A program made the translations under genes and the position numbers. Of a stretch of DNA of 64,000 bases, positions 43,739 to 52,785 are shown piece by piece (within the stretch, counting starts at the first letter, position 1; each line of letters starts with the position of its first letter). The notes under the pieces are model-generated. The model was not told the DNA's origin. It searched no databases and saw only the letters and a program-made list of their open reading frames with translations. The DNA is from Fusibacter sp. 3D3 (GTDB lineage: Bacteria; Bacillota; Clostridia; Peptostreptococcales; Acidaminobacteraceae): NCBI RefSeq assembly GCF_001748365.1, contig NZ_BDHH01000010.1, forward strand, positions 124,001-188,000. The letters run 5' to 3'.

Positions 43739-45427
43739 ATGAAGTCTAAAATACGTGTCAGTTTAAATCTTATAGGGATTACAATAATATGTGTCCTCAG
43801 TTTTTTCTTATGGCAATACTATAATAAATATCAAGCATTGTCTTTGTCTCTATTAAACCCTGATGAAGAGAAAAATCGGACGGTTTTTAATGATGAATGG
43901 TTGGAACCCAATCAATTTATCGTTAAAAATACGCATGTTTATATCAGCTTGTCTACTTTTGAAAAGTATATTGACTCTGATATTACCTTGTCAGGGACGG
44001 GTCAGCGCATCTATTTAAAGATCGATAATATCGGGCATCAGTTTGATAAGCCGCTGTTGACCCAATATGTAGACGCAAATATAAAAGAGATCAATGTGCC
44101 TTTACTTTATGAAGCAAAGATCGCCTATATTGACATGAGTATCGTTGAGAAGTTGTATCCAGTTGCACATACTTATTTTCAAGAAACCAACAATTTAATC
44201 GTATACGAAGATCAAAAGGGTCGGTTTGGGGAGATTAAAGCCAATACCGATAAGTATCAAATGGCCAATTCGGATCTCTTTAAACAGAATGCTTCAGAGT
44301 CAACAGAGCCTGTGTGGATTGTGGGTGAACACAAAAATTATTATCATATATTAGATGGCTTGGGGTATTCAGCCTATGTGAAAAAAAGTGCGGTTTCGAA
44401 AGTTCAAGTAGAATCCGTTTCAGCTGAAAATTTTATAACGCCAGAGGTATCTTCGCTAAAGAAACCCTTTAGCATGACTTTTGAAGTGATTGATCAGTAT
44501 TCGGACAATTTCAAAAAACAGGCTACGCCTTTTGAACCTGGAATTGATGTGATTTCACCAACGTGGTTTAATTTAAACATCGATGGTATTATCATCAACA
44601 GTGCGGATTTAGCCTATACTGAATTTGTGAAGGATCAGGACGTTGAGCTTTGGGGCCTATTTAAAAATAATTTCAGTCCTAAGTGGACAAAGACGCTTCT
44701 AAATTCGGATGCATATCAAAAAAAAGCAGTTGCTCAAATGCTCATGTATGCTGCGATATATGAACTCGATGGCATCAATTTGGACTTTGAAAATATTTAT
44801 CTAGAAGATCAAGACGCATTGAGCCGTTTTGTTAAAGAACTTGCACAGGTAACCGGTGAGTATAATCAAGTGATCAGTATGGATGTGACAAGACCCAAGG
44901 GCAGTGATACTTGGTCAAAAGTATATGATCGGCGGACCTTGAGCCAATTTGTGGATTATATGATCTTGATGGCTTATGATGAACACTGGGGGTCAAGCCC
45001 TATAAGTGGCTCTGTGGCCTCTATGGGATGGACAGAAGATTCGATAACCATGTCTCTTGAAGAAATACCTTCTGAGAAATTGGTTTTAGGGATACCCCTT
45101 TATATGAGAGTATGGCAGGAAACACCGCTTCAAAATGGTCAATACAAAAAAGTAGGCTCAAGAGCCATTACTCTATCTGGATTTGACAAAATGATGGCAG
45201 AACGCAATCTTGAACTTATTTATGATGAACCTTCTGGTCAATACTACACCGAGTACTTTGAAAGTGGTGATCGTTATCGCATTTGGGTTGAAGATGAACA
45301 CGTCTTGAATAAACGTCTTGGATTAAGTGAACGCTACAGTTTACCGGGAATCGCCACTTGGCGACGCGGTTTTGAAAGAAATAGCACTTTTTCTGTCATT
45401 TCCACATGGCAATCACTCATAAAATGA
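43739..45427 (+). CDS. GH18 glycoside hydrolase with SH3-like domain
   Basis: A 562-residue surface protein. An N-terminal membrane anchor or signal (LIGITIICVLSFFLWQYY) is followed by two domains that resemble copper amine oxidase-like N-terminal repeats. An SH3-like segment (PVWIVGEHKNYYHILDGLG) follows, then a C-terminal GH18 domain (about residues 255-560). The catalytic motif is LDGINLDFENI, with the Glu as proton donor, and YMILMAYDEHW is typical. This layout is common in clostridial YaaH/spore-germination-type hydrolases that act on chitin-like or peptidoglycan glycans. GAGGAG precedes the ATG. Confidence 0.88.
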   Translation: MKSKIRVSLNLIGITIICVLSFFLWQYYNKYQALSLSLLNPDEEKNRTVFNDEWLEPNQFIVKNTHVYISLSTFEKYIDSDITLSGTGQRIYLKIDNIGHQFDKPLLTQYVDANIKEINVPLLYEAKIAYIDMSIVEKLYPVAHTYFQETNNLIVYEDQKGRFGEIKANTDKYQMANSDLFKQNASESTEPVWIVGEHKNYYHILDGLGYSAYVKKSAVSKVQVESVSAENFITPEVSSLKKPFSMTFEVIDQYSDNFKKQATPFEPGIDVISPTWFNLNIDGIIINSADLAYTEFVKDQDVELWGLFKNNFSPKWTKTLLNSDAYQKKAVAQMLMYAAIYELDGINLDFENIYLEDQDALSRFVKELAQVTGEYNQVISMDVTRPKGSDTWSKVYDRRTLSQFVDYMILMAYDEHWGSSPISGSVASMGWTEDSITMSLEEIPSEKLVLGIPLYMRVWQETPLQNGQYKKVGSRAITLSGFDKMMAERNLELIYDEPSGQYYTEYFESGDRYRIWVEDEHVLNKRLGLSERYSLPGIATWRRGFERNSTFSVISTWQSLIK

Positions 45428-45498
45428 AATTAAACTTTCAAATATGAAATTAAAACATAAAAATATTTCATAAATCAAAAAAAATCACTAAAAAACGG

Positions 45499-45527
45499 TT
45501 GTAATATGCAATTGGATTAGGTATAAT
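45499..45527 (+). promoter_or_regulatory. Promoter of the 52-residue zinc-ribbon gene
   Basis: TTGTAA and TATAAT are separated by 17 bp in the 181-bp gap after the GH18 gene, 80 bp before the small gene. Confidence 0.7.
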
Positions 45528-45608
45528 TATCACAAGAAGAATAATTGTATACAAAAATACTTAAATGCAAAGGCGATTGCAATAAAATATTATAGTGAGG
45601 TGACAGAT

Positions 45609-45767
45609 ATGAGAGAAGTCGTAAAGGGAAATCAATTTAAAGTGGACTTTTGTAAAAGATGTGGCGATGAGAAAAAAGTAAATAAGTTTGGTTTATGCAA
45701 AACATGTGAACACGATGTGGATTATGAGTATTCACTTATGTATGAAACCAAAACTAAAGAACATTAA
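45609..45767 (+). CDS. 52-residue zinc-ribbon protein
   Basis: A short frame (MREVVKGNQFKVDFCKRCGD and onward) with two CxxC pairs (CKRC and CKTC) 14 residues apart, a classic treble-clef/zinc-ribbon knuckle. GAGGTG lies upstream, and a promoter and terminator frame the gene, so it is expressed on its own. The C-terminal 20 residues are acidic (EHDVDYEYSLMYE). The family is not recognised; nucleic-acid or protein binding is possible. Confidence 0.7.
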   Translation: MREVVKGNQFKVDFCKRCGDEKKVNKFGLCKTCEHDVDYEYSLMYETKTKEH

Positions 45768-45794
45768 TAAAGCACCTAATAAAAGCTAAAAGCG

Positions 45795-45840
45795 AAAGCG
45801 TTTTTCAAAGTGAGATTCTCACCATGAAAGGCGCTTTTTT
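45795..45840 (+). terminator. Terminator after the zinc-ribbon gene
   Basis: AAGCG..TTTTTCA pairs with TGAAA..GCGCTT, with an inner TGAG/CTCA helix, followed by TTTTTT. Confidence 0.72.
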
Positions 45841-45911
45841 AATCTATAGATATTTTTGAAGTGAAATGACGACCACGTGAACGATTGATTGCACAACCCA
45901 TTGATTTCAGA

Positions 45912-45940
45912 TTGACACAACGTATGCATTTTGATACAAT
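45912..45940 (+). promoter_or_regulatory. Sigma-A promoter of the ATP-grasp operon
   Basis: TTGACA (perfect) and TACAAT are separated by exactly 17 bp, 27 bp before the ATP-grasp gene. Confidence 0.8.
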
Positions 45941-45966
45941 TTTGATGATTTGAATGAGGAGGCAAT

Positions 45967-47175
45967 ATGAGAGAAGTTGTCATAACTGATGTTAGATATA
46001 GAATGACTTTGACAGCAATTTGGTCACTGGGTAAAAAAGGGATTGCTATAACTGCTGTGGAATTCGAGGATTCCAACCCGCAGGAGCGATTAGGGTTTTA
46101 TTCTAAATATGTGAAACATTGCCGCATCGTACCTAATCCTAAAGATAATGAAATGCTTTTTATTAATGGTTTAATGACCATCGGTAAAGATATTTATTCA
46201 AGAACAGGTGAAAAGCCTGTTTTAATCGTTACTGGGAGTAAATCCATGGCAGTGGTGACAAAAAACTTTGAAAAATTGTTGCCCTATTATGAATTTAATA
46301 TAGTAGATGAAGCGACCTACCTGAGTGCAAATAATACTTATGAACTGTCTAAGGTTGCCGATTTGGTGAAGGTTCCCTTTCCAAATACAACTTTTCTACA
46401 AGATGATGAAACTATTTTTAAGATGTCAAAGAGGATTCAATACCCAGTGGTGATCAAATATCGAGAAGGTGAAAAGCTGACGCTTAAAGCGCATGAGCGC
46501 TATAAGATCGTCCATAGGCAAGAGGAATTCGTCAATGTTTATACGATGATGCATGAAATACAACCTAAGCCTTTAGTGCAAGAATATATCAAAGGCGCTG
46601 GTTATGGGGTATCTGTCGTCTTTGATCACAATCAAAAGCCTGTGGAGATATTTTGTCACAAGCGTATTCGGGAATACCCAGTCTCCGGAGGACCGAGTAC
46701 ATTTTGCGAGAGTATTTGGGATGAACGCATGGTGGCTTATGCCATAAGGCTGCTAGAAGCGCTTAAGTGGACTGGATTTGCAATGGTTGAGTTCAAGGGG
46801 GATTTAAAGGGTGATCTAAGGTTAATGGAGATTAATCCTAGATTTTGGGGCAGTATGCCACTTTCGCTTATTGCGGGGTGTGATATGCCCTTTGCCTATT
46901 ATAAGTCCGTTATGAAGCTCAAGACTCAGCATCTTGGCTTTACACAGTTTCGAAATCGGTATCGATTACATGCGAAGATGCGCTATTTGCTGCAAGATAT
47001 CCTTTCGATTAGAGGGTACTTAAAGCGTAATCGTTATAATCCTATGATTTTACTCGTGTTTATAAAGGATTTATTAAATCCAAATGTCAGGGACGGTCTT
47101 TTTAGATGGACTGATAGTCAACCTGGCATCATGTATATCCGAAATGCTGTCTTTGGACATACGAAAAGAGAATAG
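45967..47175 (+). CDS. ATP-grasp ligase of unknown substrate
   Basis: A 402-residue carbon-nitrogen ligase-type protein with an N-terminal Rossmann-like domain (MREVVITDVRYRMTLTAIWS) and a central ATP-grasp fold (about residues 130-320). ATP and Mg-binding segments are VVIKYREGEKLTLKA, LVQEYIKGAGYGVSVVF and LMEINPRFWGSM (Glu and Asn metal ligands). This resembles carbamoyl-phosphate synthase-like and amino-acid ligase proteins; the substrate cannot be told. It heads a three-gene run with a PHP protein and a polysaccharide deacetylase-like protein, so modification of a surface glycan is plausible by context. Confidence 0.85.
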   Translation: MREVVITDVRYRMTLTAIWSLGKKGIAITAVEFEDSNPQERLGFYSKYVKHCRIVPNPKDNEMLFINGLMTIGKDIYSRTGEKPVLIVTGSKSMAVVTKNFEKLLPYYEFNIVDEATYLSANNTYELSKVADLVKVPFPNTTFLQDDETIFKMSKRIQYPVVIKYREGEKLTLKAHERYKIVHRQEEFVNVYTMMHEIQPKPLVQEYIKGAGYGVSVVFDHNQKPVEIFCHKRIREYPVSGGPSTFCESIWDERMVAYAIRLLEALKWTGFAMVEFKGDLKGDLRLMEINPRFWGSMPLSLIAGCDMPFAYYKSVMKLKTQHLGFTQFRNRYRLHAKMRYLLQDILSIRGYLKRNRYNPMILLVFIKDLLNPNVRDGLFRWTDSQPGIMYIRNAVFGHTKRE

Positions 47176-47198
47176 TATTTACTGGAAAGGAAGTTGTA

Positions 47199-48017
47199 AT
47201 GAAAATCGATTTTCATGTGCATTCATTTTATTCTGAAGATTCTTTTCAGAGTTTTGAAAAAATCATACAGAAGGCAGAAAAATGTGGCCTTGATGGCATT
47301 GTTATATTAGATCATAATACCATCAAGGGCTCCGATCGCTTGGAGGCCTATCTAGAAGCACGCTATCACAATCTTCCAGTGAACGAGAGGCTCATGGTGA
47401 TTAGGGCTGGAGAGTACTCCACGGAAGAGGGGCACCTTGTTATCATCGGTCTTAAAACGCCTCTTGAAGAGATTCTGGAAGTGAATCAAAAATGGTATCG
47501 ATGTGAGGATGTTGTTAAGGAAGCCAAAAAACAAGGCGCAACCATTATTCTGGCACATCCTTTTAGATGGAAACATCGTTCGCCAAGTGAATGGCTTATA
47601 AGCCAAGTGGATGCCATAGAAGTATTTAACGGCAGAACTTGTTTTGTAAAAGACAATTATGAGGCGAATGCCAAAGCTGTTGAACTCGCAAAAAAATTAG
47701 AACTGCCAATAGTGGGTGGTAGTGATGGTCATTTAACGGTTGAGATCGGTAGAAGTTTTGTAAATTTTGAAGTAGAGAAGGCTTCATTTGATCCGCAGAA
47801 GCTGCACTTATATGATTCAAGTGTCCACGGGGAATGGGGACATCCAGCCTACGAGGTGGTGAGCCAAGTTTACAAATTTACCACTCAAAAAAAGTGGGGT
47901 TCTATTCCAAAACAGGTGATCAAGTTTTTTTACGGCGTGCTAATTTACGGCATTGCATGTTTGAAACCCCGTTATTTTTTAAAGGGTGATGTCATGACCT
48001 ATAAAGCGCATCATTAA
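47199..48017 (+). CDS. PHP-domain protein
   Basis: A 272-residue PHP phosphoesterase-like protein. Metal-binding motifs are FHVHSFYSEDS, ILDHN, GEYSTEEGHLVIIG and GGSDGH. The C-terminal 60 residues include a hydrophobic, membrane-associating helix (QVIKFFYGVLIYGIACLKPRYF), unusual for soluble PHP enzymes. GGAAGTTG precedes the ATG. It lies between an ATP-grasp ligase and a deacetylase-like gene, and its product may act on the same lipid- or wall-linked substrate; this is inference. Confidence 0.85.
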   Translation: MKIDFHVHSFYSEDSFQSFEKIIQKAEKCGLDGIVILDHNTIKGSDRLEAYLEARYHNLPVNERLMVIRAGEYSTEEGHLVIIGLKTPLEEILEVNQKWYRCEDVVKEAKKQGATIILAHPFRWKHRSPSEWLISQVDAIEVFNGRTCFVKDNYEANAKAVELAKKLELPIVGGSDGHLTVEIGRSFVNFEVEKASFDPQKLHLYDSSVHGEWGHPAYEVVSQVYKFTTQKKWGSIPKQVIKFFYGVLIYGIACLKPRYFLKGDVMTYKAHH

Positions 48018-48053
48018 ACCTCTATGAGCAAATACAAAAGGAGTCCATGCTTC

Positions 48054-49535
48054 ATGATTTTATTTGAGATTTTAAGGAAAATAAACCGATTCATAAAACA
48101 GCATAACAAAAGAAAAGCGGGCATTTACTTGTCTCCCGTTAGACGTATAGAGCAGGTCTATCCCCTTTTGGACGAACGCGTTTGTGCGATGACCTTTGAT
48201 GATGGGCCAAGTGCATTGCCCCCTAACCCTGTGCCTCAATTGGATTCAGAGGATGAAATTGTAAAGCGTGCATACGGCCTCACTGAGGTGCTTATGAATA
48301 CGCTCGAAAGATATGGTGCTGTAGGGACTTTTGACTGCGTTGGGGGCACGCAAGAAAATTATCCAGATCAGCGCGGCAAATTGCATACTGCTAAATGGGG
48401 CGGTACGGCTCATGATCATTATCCCGATTTTGAGAAAGATCCATTTGCGGGTATATTGAATCAACCAGAACTTGGCGAACGCATCCTCAAAAGAGGTCAT
48501 GAAATGGCCAATCATGGTGGCAGACATGTGATTTTTGGACCCATGAGACTTATTTATGACTCGAGAGTATCACTTTCATCGCTAGAGCGTGTCCTTGAAG
48601 ATTTGACACTTTTCCATAATTTTGCCTATAAAAATTACAAACATACGCCCACGCTGTCCAGACCGCCACATTATATCGATCGGATAAAAGGACGCTTAAA
48701 TGCCTACGATGTATACGCGATGATGGGCTATCAGTACATGGCAGCAAGTTTTGATGGTGGCGGATGGAAACCCAGTAAAGGGATCTACCGTGAAGATGTA
48801 GAGGCAATGGTTTTACCTATGAAACGCGTTCTTGAAAGTGATGACAACGCTCTAAATGGACACATCATTTTCCAAAAGGATGGTTGCAATATGTCACTTC
48901 AAACGCCTGTTGCAGATGCCTTAGCGCCACAACTTGAAATTTTAAATGCAAAGGGTTATAAAGTTATAGGTGTAAATGAGCTCATTAACCGTTCTCCTTT
49001 TGAGGATTATGGCGAAGGTCACACTCATTTTGAAATTGCAAGAGAATTGATCAATGCGGGTTTCGTTGTAGCTTACAAAAATAACAGCTTTCAGCCCAAT
49101 AGGCTTTTAACTTTTGGAGAATTGGTGGCCATGACGACGCCGAAAGCGCTCTTTGTGGCACTCACTTTATTAAAAAGCAAACAGCTTAGAGCAGACTTTG
49201 ATTATGCCAAATGGGATGTGAAAAAAATAGCAGACGCGCATGTGAAAGTGAGAACAAGCCATCCTTATTATTGGATGTTTAAATACGCAAAAAAGCAAGG
49301 CTATTTAGAGGTGAACTCGGATCGTTGGGATATCCACGATCCTGTAGATGCACACATTTGCATTCAATACTTAGAGGGTGTCCTTTCCTCACATCAGGTG
49401 GTATTGAGTGTTGATGAACTGCTTGAAAGGGAACAGCTTTGTTCTGCGCTCATGCAGATGGGGGAACGCCCTCTTAAACGTATTGATATTTTACCACTTC
49501 TAAGGGCAACGCTTAAAAGTGTAAAATTAATGTAA
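48054..49535 (+). CDS. Polysaccharide deacetylase-like protein with SLH-like repeats
   Basis: A roughly 493-residue protein. A NodB-type deacetylase domain (about residues 40-320) has MTFDDGPS (motif 1) and a divergent HEMANHGGRH (motif 2). The C-terminal part contains a segment fitting the S-layer homology pattern (HTHFEIARELINAGFVV, then FQPNRLLTFGELVAM) and a weaker second one (HPYYWMFKYAKKQGYLEV). No convincing signal peptide is visible, which is odd for an SLH protein. The ATG with AAAAGGAG ten bases upstream is used; another ATG 30 bp earlier lacks a binding site. Substrate unknown. Confidence 0.78.
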   Translation: MILFEILRKINRFIKQHNKRKAGIYLSPVRRIEQVYPLLDERVCAMTFDDGPSALPPNPVPQLDSEDEIVKRAYGLTEVLMNTLERYGAVGTFDCVGGTQENYPDQRGKLHTAKWGGTAHDHYPDFEKDPFAGILNQPELGERILKRGHEMANHGGRHVIFGPMRLIYDSRVSLSSLERVLEDLTLFHNFAYKNYKHTPTLSRPPHYIDRIKGRLNAYDVYAMMGYQYMAASFDGGGWKPSKGIYREDVEAMVLPMKRVLESDDNALNGHIIFQKDGCNMSLQTPVADALAPQLEILNAKGYKVIGVNELINRSPFEDYGEGHTHFEIARELINAGFVVAYKNNSFQPNRLLTFGELVAMTTPKALFVALTLLKSKQLRADFDYAKWDVKKIADAHVKVRTSHPYYWMFKYAKKQGYLEVNSDRWDIHDPVDAHICIQYLEGVLSSHQVVLSVDELLEREQLCSALMQMGERPLKRIDILPLLRATLKSVKLM

Positions 49536-49563
49536 AATTTTATCGTATATTCAGGATATGTGT

Positions 49564-49569
49564 TATAAT
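49564..49569 (+). promoter_or_regulatory. Extended -10 promoter of the pantothenate operon
   Basis: TGTTATAAT forms an extended -10 element. The -35 is weak. The start would fall near 49576, giving a leader of about 230 nt before the first gene. Confidence 0.55.
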
Positions 49570-49576
49570 GAAATTG

Positions 49577-49714
49577 ATAGTACCGAAAGGACTATACGCT
49601 TTTTTATGAAACTTACCGATGAACAAACTCTGCTCGGAGCGAAATGCCAGGGACGGAAATAGTAAAGGTTATGATAACATAGCTCTTTTTGTCTTTGACA
49701 GAAGGAGCTTTTTG
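49577..49714 (+). promoter_or_regulatory. Structured leader with attenuator upstream of pan genes
   Basis: Three elements are seen. First, ATAGT-A-CC-GAAA-GG-ACTAT, a stem with a GAAA tetraloop and one bulged A. Second, CTCTG/CAGGG enclosing a small inner loop, with CCG/CGG outside. Third, a perfect 13-bp terminator hairpin (AGCTCTTTTTGTC/GACAGAAGGAGCT) with a T run. A terminator inside the 5' leader means transcription attenuation. The known pan motif, a bulged-A hairpin RNA ahead of panB operons, is the obvious candidate family, but I cannot confirm the consensus from memory. Confidence 0.6.
49681..49714 (+). terminator. Attenuator terminator in the pan leader
   Basis: A 13-bp perfect stem with a TTT loop and TTTTT tail lies 95 bp before the first gene of the operon. 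Confidence 0.88.
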
Positions 49715-49808
49715 TATGCAATTATACAAATGTTCGAGTGCACAGATGTGCAGATGGATATTGGTCATACTAAGGCCCCTCTCAAGAGCAAGAAAGGATG
49801 TTTAAATC

Positions 49809-50657
49809 ATGAAATTTGGATTCGTTGGGGCAGGTAAAGTAGGCCAAGCGTTTGGCAGATATCTAACTCAAAAGGGGCATCAAGTGGTTGGCTATTATAG
49901 CAAGACCTATGCCCATGCTGAAGATGCGGCGATTGCAGTACAAGGAAAAGCATACGACACATTAGAAGCACTTTCAAAAGATGCAGAAATTATCGCTTTA
50001 ACGGTGACCGATCAAATGATTGAGGCAGTTTCTAGAGAATTGTGTTCACTGAATACCACAGGAAAAGTTAGATTTGTCATTCATATGAGTGGTGCGTTAT
50101 CTGCTCGGGTTTTAGCAAGACGTGATGACGTTCATTACGCGTCTATCCATCCCATGCAATCATTTGCAAATGTTGAAGAAGCACTTTTGCAAATGCCAAG
50201 TACCGTTTTTGGTATTGAAGGGGATGCGAAAACAATCTCAGTATTCGAGACGCTTTTAAAGACAATGGGCAATGAAGTGATTCAGTTGACTGAAGCACAA
50301 AAGGTCAATTATCATCTTGCGGCTGTGATTGTTTCGAATTATATGGTGACATTGATGCATTTTGGATTGTCTCAAATGAAGGCGATCGGCATTGAGGAGA
50401 ACACAGGTATAAAAGCGTTACTACCACTTATTCGAGGGACTTTGACGAATATCGAAACTTTTGGACCTGAAAAAGCATTGACAGGTCCTATAGCAAGAGG
50501 CGATTATAAAACGGTCAAAGCACACCTACAGGCAATGGATCATGGGGCTAAAGCACTCTATAGGCATCTTGGTTTGGCAACGCTGGAAATAGCACTTGCC
50601 AAAGAGATGGATACAGAAAATGTGCTGGCACTCAGACGTCTTTTAGAGGAGGAATAA
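49809..50657 (+). CDS. DUF2520/PanG-like ketopantoate reductase candidate
   Basis: A 282-residue Rossmann-fold oxidoreductase. The dinucleotide motif [13 protein letters not shown] begins the protein, HPMQSF lies near residue 117, and the C-terminal all-helical domain contains [14 protein letters not shown]. It belongs to the DUF2520/pyrroline-carboxylate reductase-like group. The alternative ketopantoate reductase PanG (known from Francisella, Enterococcus and Clostridioides) is of this type, and the gene begins a panB-panC-panD operon that otherwise lacks the reductase step. That context makes NADPH reduction of ketopantoate to pantoate the best assignment. AAAGGATG precedes the ATG. Confidence 0.82.
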   Translation: MKFGFVGAGKVGQAFGRYLTQKGHQVVGYYSKTYAHAEDAAIAVQGKAYDTLEALSKDAEIIALTVTDQMIEAVSRELCSLNTTGKVRFVIHMSGALSARVLARRDDVHYASIHPMQSFANVEEALLQMPSTVFGIEGDAKTISVFETLLKTMGNEVIQLTEAQKVNYHLAAVIVSNYMVTLMHFGLSQMKAIGIEENTGIKALLPLIRGTLTNIETFGPEKALTGPIARGDYKTVKAHLQAMDHGAKALYRHLGLATLEIALAKEMDTENVLALRRLLEEE

Positions 50658-50658
50658 T

Positions 50659-51489
50659 ATGTCAAAAGTAACGACTTCAACTTTTTTAAAGAAGAAATCA
50701 AAAAAAGAGAAAATCACGGTTTTAACCGCTTATGATTATTCTACGGCGAAACTATTAGATCAAGGTGGTGTTGACTGCCTTTTGGTGGGTGATTCGCTTG
50801 GCATGACCATGCTGGGTTATGAAGATACCTTATCTGTGACGATGGAAGATATGATTCATCACACAAAAGCCGTTGTCAGAGGCACTAAAAATGCAATGGT
50901 TGTTGCAGATATGCCATTTTTGTCATATCATGTGAGCGTTGAAGACGCCATCAGAAATGCGGGTAGACTCATTAAAGAAGCAGGCGCTCACGCCGTCAAG
51001 TTAGAGGGTGGTTTTCAAATTAAAGATAAAATAGAAGGCATCATCAATGCACAAATCCCAATAATGGGACACCTTGGATTGACGCCTCAATCTGTAAATG
51101 CGTTTGGTGGCTTCAAAGTTCAAGGCAAATCCGAAGCCCAAGCGCAAAAATTGATTGATGAGGCGAAACTTTTAGAGGCACTTGGCTGTTTTGCCATCGT
51201 TTTGGAGTGCATTCCTGCAAAACTCGCAAAGATCATCAGTGAGAGTATTAGTATTCCAACCATCGGAATAGGCGCAGGTGCAGATTGTGATGGTCAAGTA
51301 TTGGTGATTCAAGATCTTTTAGGCATGTATACAGAATTAACGCCTAAGTTTGTAAAACAGTATGCGGTTTTAAATGGCGTTATTGAGCAAGCGGTAAGCA
51401 CGTATTGTGATGAAGTTAAAAAGGGCGTGTTTCCAAGTGAGGCACACACCTTTAAGATAGATGAGAGCGTTCTTGAAAAATTATACTAA
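50659..51489 (+). CDS. panB: 3-methyl-2-oxobutanoate hydroxymethyltransferase
   Basis: A 276-residue TIM-barrel enzyme that transfers a hydroxymethyl group from methylene-THF to ketoisovalerate, giving ketopantoate. Signatures are [56 protein letters not shown] and [18 protein letters not shown]. Metal-binding Asp and Glu residues (VGDS, DMPF, LE at the barrel ends) are present. It starts 1 bp after the preceding stop, with GAGGAGG inside that gene's end. The folate requirement parallels the presence of 5-formyl-THF cyclo-ligase in the window. Confidence 0.97.
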   Translation: MSKVTTSTFLKKKSKKEKITVLTAYDYSTAKLLDQGGVDCLLVGDSLGMTMLGYEDTLSVTMEDMIHHTKAVVRGTKNAMVVADMPFLSYHVSVEDAIRNAGRLIKEAGAHAVKLEGGFQIKDKIEGIINAQIPIMGHLGLTPQSVNAFGGFKVQGKSEAQAQKLIDEAKLLEALGCFAIVLECIPAKLAKIISESISIPTIGIGAGADCDGQVLVIQDLLGMYTELTPKFVKQYAVLNGVIEQAVSTYCDEVKKGVFPSEAHTFKIDESVLEKLY

Positions 51490-51522
51490 AGTTAGATGAA
51501 AAAAAGGTTAGGAGATCAAAAC

Positions 51523-52371
51523 ATGAAGATTGTTCATACCGTAAATGACCTAAGAGCGGTTGTTAAAAGTGCCAAGAAGGCACAAAAATGTGTGGGACTT
51601 GTGCCCACTATGGGATTTTTACATGAAGGGCATCTGTCGCTCATGACAGCAGCTAAAAAAAATACAGATTTTGTAGTGGTGAGTCTTTTCGTCAACCCGA
51701 CACAGTTTGGTCCAAATGAAGACTTAGAAAGCTATCCAAGAAATTTTGAAAAGGATGCCATACTTTGCGAAAATGCTGGTGTAGATGTCCTTTTCAATCC
51801 AAGTGTTGATGAAATGTATGGTCCTGATTACAGCACATATGTCAACTGTGAAGGCGATATTACCAAAGTACTTTGTGGTGCCTCGAGACCTATACACTTT
51901 AAAGGCGTCACAAGTGTTGTCTCTAAACTCTTCAATATCGTTTCACCCGAAAAGGCTTTTTTTGGACAAAAGGATGCCCAACAAGTGGCTGTGATTGAAA
52001 AAATGGTGAGAGAATTGAACTTTGATATAGAGATCGTGCCTTGTCCCATTGTCAGAGAATCAGATGGGTTAGCACTCAGTTCTCGTAATACGTATCTTTC
52101 TGAATCAGAGCGAAAAGATGCGCTCGTATTGGTTCAGTCCTTAAGGCTCGCAGAGCAAAAGATCAAAGCGGGTGAAAGAAATGCAGAGCTGATTAAACAA
52201 GCAATGAAAGCTTTAATAGAAACCGTTGATTATGCGGAAATTGACTATGTTGAAATCGTAGAGGCGACAACGCTAAAAAGTGTTCAAAAGTTAGAAGGCG
52301 ATATGCTCATTGCATTAGCTGTTAAATTAGGGAGACCGAGATTAATAGACAATATTAGACTTTGGGTTTAG
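51523..52371 (+). CDS. panC: Pantothenate synthetase
   Basis: A 282-residue ATP-dependent ligase joining pantoate and beta-alanine. The nucleotidyltransferase HxGH-type motif is [13 protein letters not shown], with [14 protein letters not shown], the FGQKDAQQ loop and [13 protein letters not shown] (KMSKS equivalent region) all visible. The ATG after TAGGAGATC is used; an in-frame ATG nine codons upstream would put the binding site inside the protein. It follows panB by 33 bp and is followed by panD. Length is the family norm. Confidence 0.97.
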   Translation: MKIVHTVNDLRAVVKSAKKAQKCVGLVPTMGFLHEGHLSLMTAAKKNTDFVVVSLFVNPTQFGPNEDLESYPRNFEKDAILCENAGVDVLFNPSVDEMYGPDYSTYVNCEGDITKVLCGASRPIHFKGVTSVVSKLFNIVSPEKAFFGQKDAQQVAVIEKMVRELNFDIEIVPCPIVRESDGLALSSRNTYLSESERKDALVLVQSLRLAEQKIKAGERNAELIKQAMKALIETVDYAEIDYVEIVEATTLKSVQKLEGDMLIALAVKLGRPRLIDNIRLWV

Positions 52372-52382
52372 GAGGCAGATTC

Positions 52383-52772
52383 ATGTTGGTAACCATGTTT
52401 AAAAGTAAAATTCATCGTGCAACGGTGACAGAAGCAAATTTAAATTATGTAGGCAGTATTACGATCGATGAGGACTTACTAGAGGCAGCGGGCATTTTTC
52501 CAGGAGAAAAAGTTCAAATCGTTAACAACAATAACGGTGCAAGACTTGAAACCTATACAATCGCAGGGGAAAGAGGCAGTGGCATGTTCTGCTTGAATGG
52601 AGCAGCAGCAAGGCTTGTGCAGCCAGGGGATGTGGTCATTATCATTGCATATGCTTTGATGGAGGCCGCTGAAGCGAAGGCCTTTAAACCCAATGTGATA
52701 TTTTTAGATGAAAAGAATCAAATTGTTGAAATGAGTCATTTCGAGAAACATGGTGACATCAAAAATTATTAA
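52383..52772 (+). CDS. panD: Aspartate 1-decarboxylase
   Basis: A 129-residue pyruvoyl enzyme making beta-alanine from aspartate. The self-cleavage site is the Gly-Ser in [16 protein letters not shown], with the Ser becoming the pyruvoyl group. [14 protein letters not shown] and [18 protein letters not shown] complete the fold. The ATG follows AGGAGGC and lies 11 bp after panC; a second ATG four codons later is also possible. With panB, panC and the PanG-like gene it gives a complete route to pantothenate, feeding CoA for AcpS. Confidence 0.96.
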   Translation: MLVTMFKSKIHRATVTEANLNYVGSITIDEDLLEAAGIFPGEKVQIVNNNNGARLETYTIAGERGSGMFCLNGAAARLVQPGDVVIIIAYALMEAAEAKAFKPNVIFLDEKNQIVEMSHFEKHGDIKNY

Positions 52773-52785
52773 TAAAGAACAAGTA

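Noticed and set aside
49577-49714. c-di-GMP-I (GEMM) or glutamine riboswitch in the pan leader
   Set aside because: Short matches such as CAAAC..GGGACG or GGACGGAAAT exist, but the second helix and the remaining conserved positions of those classes are missing.
49619-49837. Open frame of about 72 residues in the pan leader
   Set aside because: It covers the structured leader and terminator hairpin, has no binding site, and overlaps the next gene's start; it is not protein-like.
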